Source: Prochlorococcus sp. AG-670-O11 | GTDB taxonomy: Bacteria > Cyanobacteriota > Cyanobacteriia > PCC-6307 > Cyanobiaceae | NCBI GenBank assembly: GCA_003211335.1 | Contig: QCTA01000017.1 | Location: 1 to 16,386, forward strand | DNA length: 16,386 nucleotides | Direction: 5' to 3' | In this document: positions 15,287 through 16,386 of the stretch, piece after piece | How positions within the stretch are numbered: the first letter of the stretch is position 1 | Layout of the letters: each line of letters starts with the position of its first letter | Translations under genes and position numbers: made by a program | Notes under the pieces: generated by a model | What the model saw: only the letters and a program-made list of their open reading frames with translations | What the model was told of the DNA's origin: nothing | Database searches by the model: none

Positions 15287-16386
15287 ATGACTGAGATAAA
15301 AAGGAAAATACACGTGATAGGAATTAATTCTTTTGAATTTCAAGAATTACCTATGAAGTTACAAAATTTATTTTTAAAAACAGTTAATATTGCTATTCCA
15401 GATTCTTATTTTAAAAATATCCAATTATGGACTGAAAAAAATGCAAAACAAAAAAAAATATTATTTGCTAGTAAAAGTGATATAAAACTGATTAATTGGC
15501 TTAAATCAAGAAAAAACGATGTAATTTTATTCTCTAGAGGTGATCCCCTTTGGTTTGGTATTGGAAGGATACTTCTCGAAAATTTTTCAAAAGAAGAATT
15601 ATGTTTCTACCCATCAAATACTTGTGTTCAAATAGCCTTTAGTAAACTAAAAATACCTTGGCAAGAGGCTAATTATGTAAGTATTCATGGTAGAGACTCA
15701 GATAAATTAACCGATACTTTAAATTCAAAACCTTCAACATTAGTAGTACTTACAGATAAAAAAAATAAAGGTTTGGAAATAATTCAAAACAATCTTCTAG
15801 AGTTAAATCTGAACGATTATTATGAATTTTGGCTTTGTGAAGATTTAGGCCTTTTAAATGAAAAGATAACAAAATTAAATACAAAGGATAAATTACCCTC
15901 TGATATTTCAGAACTAAATATTGCTGTTCTTTTAAGAAAAGAACAGCCTGAAAAAGAAAATGAAATCCCGCTCTTTGGATTAAAAGACAATACCTTTAAA
16001 ACTTTTGAAGATAGACCAAATTTATTAACTAAGAGGGAAATTAGAATACAAATATTAGCTGATTTAGAATTACCTGAGAATGGAATAATTTGGGATATTG
16101 GTGCAGGTTGTGGCTCTATAGGTTTAGAAGCATTGAAATTAAGACCTAATTTAAATTTAATAAGTATTGATAAAAGAATTGGATCTAAACAATTAATCGC
16201 AGAAAATGCAAAAAGATTAGCAGTTACTCCTATGGATATTCTTGAAAAGGATATAAATAGTCTATTGAATTCTAATAATATTAATTCTCTAAGAAATGCC
16301 AACAGAGTGATAATCGGTGGCTGTGATAAAGATACTAAGCTTAGAATTATTAGTAAATTAACCAAAAATATAAATCCTGGAGTTAT
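15287..16386 (+). CDS. cobL: Precorrin-6Y C5,15-methyltransferase (CbiE-CbiT), partial
   Basis: The frame is open from ATG 15287 to the right edge (366 codons seen), so the 3' end is missing. The first domain (1 to about 215) is a CbiE-type tetrapyrrole methylase with VIGINSFEF at 10-18 and SRGDPLWFGIGR at 83-94. The second (from about 245) is CbiT, with TKREIR at 248-253 and the SAM-binding WDIGAGCGSIGLEA at 269-282. Together they methylate C5 and C15 of precorrin-6B and decarboxylate the acetate side chain in cobalamin (pseudocobalamin) synthesis. The family is about 400-430 residues, so only the tail is lost. GTG at 15314 is an alternative start. A minus-strand frame at 15820-16365 is its shadow. 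Confidence 0.93.
   Translation, partial: MTEIKRKIHVIGINSFEFQELPMKLQNLFLKTVNIAIPDSYFKNIQLWTEKNAKQKKILFASKSDIKLINWLKSRKNDVILFSRGDPLWFGIGRILLENFSKEELCFYPSNTCVQIAFSKLKIPWQEANYVSIHGRDSDKLTDTLNSKPSTLVVLTDKKNKGLEIIQNNLLELNLNDYYEFWLCEDLGLLNEKITKLNTKDKLPSDISELNIAVLLRKEQPEKENEIPLFGLKDNTFKTFEDRPNLLTKREIRIQILADLELPENGIIWDIGAGCGSIGLEALKLRPNLNLISIDKRIGSKQLIAENAKRLAVTPMDILEKDINSLLNSNNINSLRNANRVIIGGCDKDTKLRIISKLTKNINPGV

Noticed and set aside
15820..16365. 181-codon minus-strand frame
   Set aside because: It is antisense to cobL, which shows clear CbiE and CbiT motifs and is open to the window edge.
1..16386. CRISPR arrays, insertion sequences, integrases
   Set aside because: No regularly spaced repeats, transposase or integrase motifs were seen on either strand, and no duplicated tRNA-Ala 3' end that would mark an attachment site.

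Overview
The window is very A+T-rich and looks like a high-light-type Prochlorococcus (marine picocyanobacterium). This is inferred from base composition, short spacers, cyanobacterial gene types (a DUF3122 lipoprotein/secreted protein, a fused CbiE-CbiT corrin methyltransferase, a LexA repressor) and a tRNA-Ala without an encoded CCA. The species itself is not proven by anything I can compute here. The window has two halves: an accessory cell-surface island (about 1-9700) and a stable core block (about 9750-16386).

Island, left part (1-5230). A cytidylyltransferase-PEP mutase fusion gene (phosphonate biosynthesis) stops abruptly at its active-site His. Within a few bases it runs into the 3' third of an ABC exporter ATPase gene, in another frame. 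This looks like a deletion scar, or a chimeric join, that removed the rest of a phosphonate/export cluster. An FkbM-type methyltransferase follows. On the opposite strand are a membrane-anchored SGNH/GDSL hydrolase and a metallo-beta-lactamase-fold protein, separated by a 459-base spacer with possible gene debris.

Island, right part (5310-9692). After a 50-residue hypothetical protein comes a compact three-gene cassette: an O-carbamoyltransferase, a three-segment membrane protein of the SxtJ type and a 53-residue single-span protein of the DUF5989/SxtK type. The order matches sxtI-sxtJ-sxtK of saxitoxin clusters, but the setting is surface-glycan modification. A tRNA-Ala(GGC) on the minus strand follows, then a 388-base spacer with a strong inverted repeat, and a GT4 glycosyltransferase. 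Together the island encodes decorations (methyl, carbamoyl, perhaps acyl/deacyl and formerly phosphonate groups) for an extracellular or outer-membrane polysaccharide.

Core block. All on the minus strand, in transcription order: an 83-residue hypothetical protein, a DUF3122 protein, ribD, ftsH, argF and lexA. lexA has a palindromic operator abutting its start codon. Divergent from these, cobL (precorrin-6Y methyltransferase, CbiE-CbiT) runs off the right edge.
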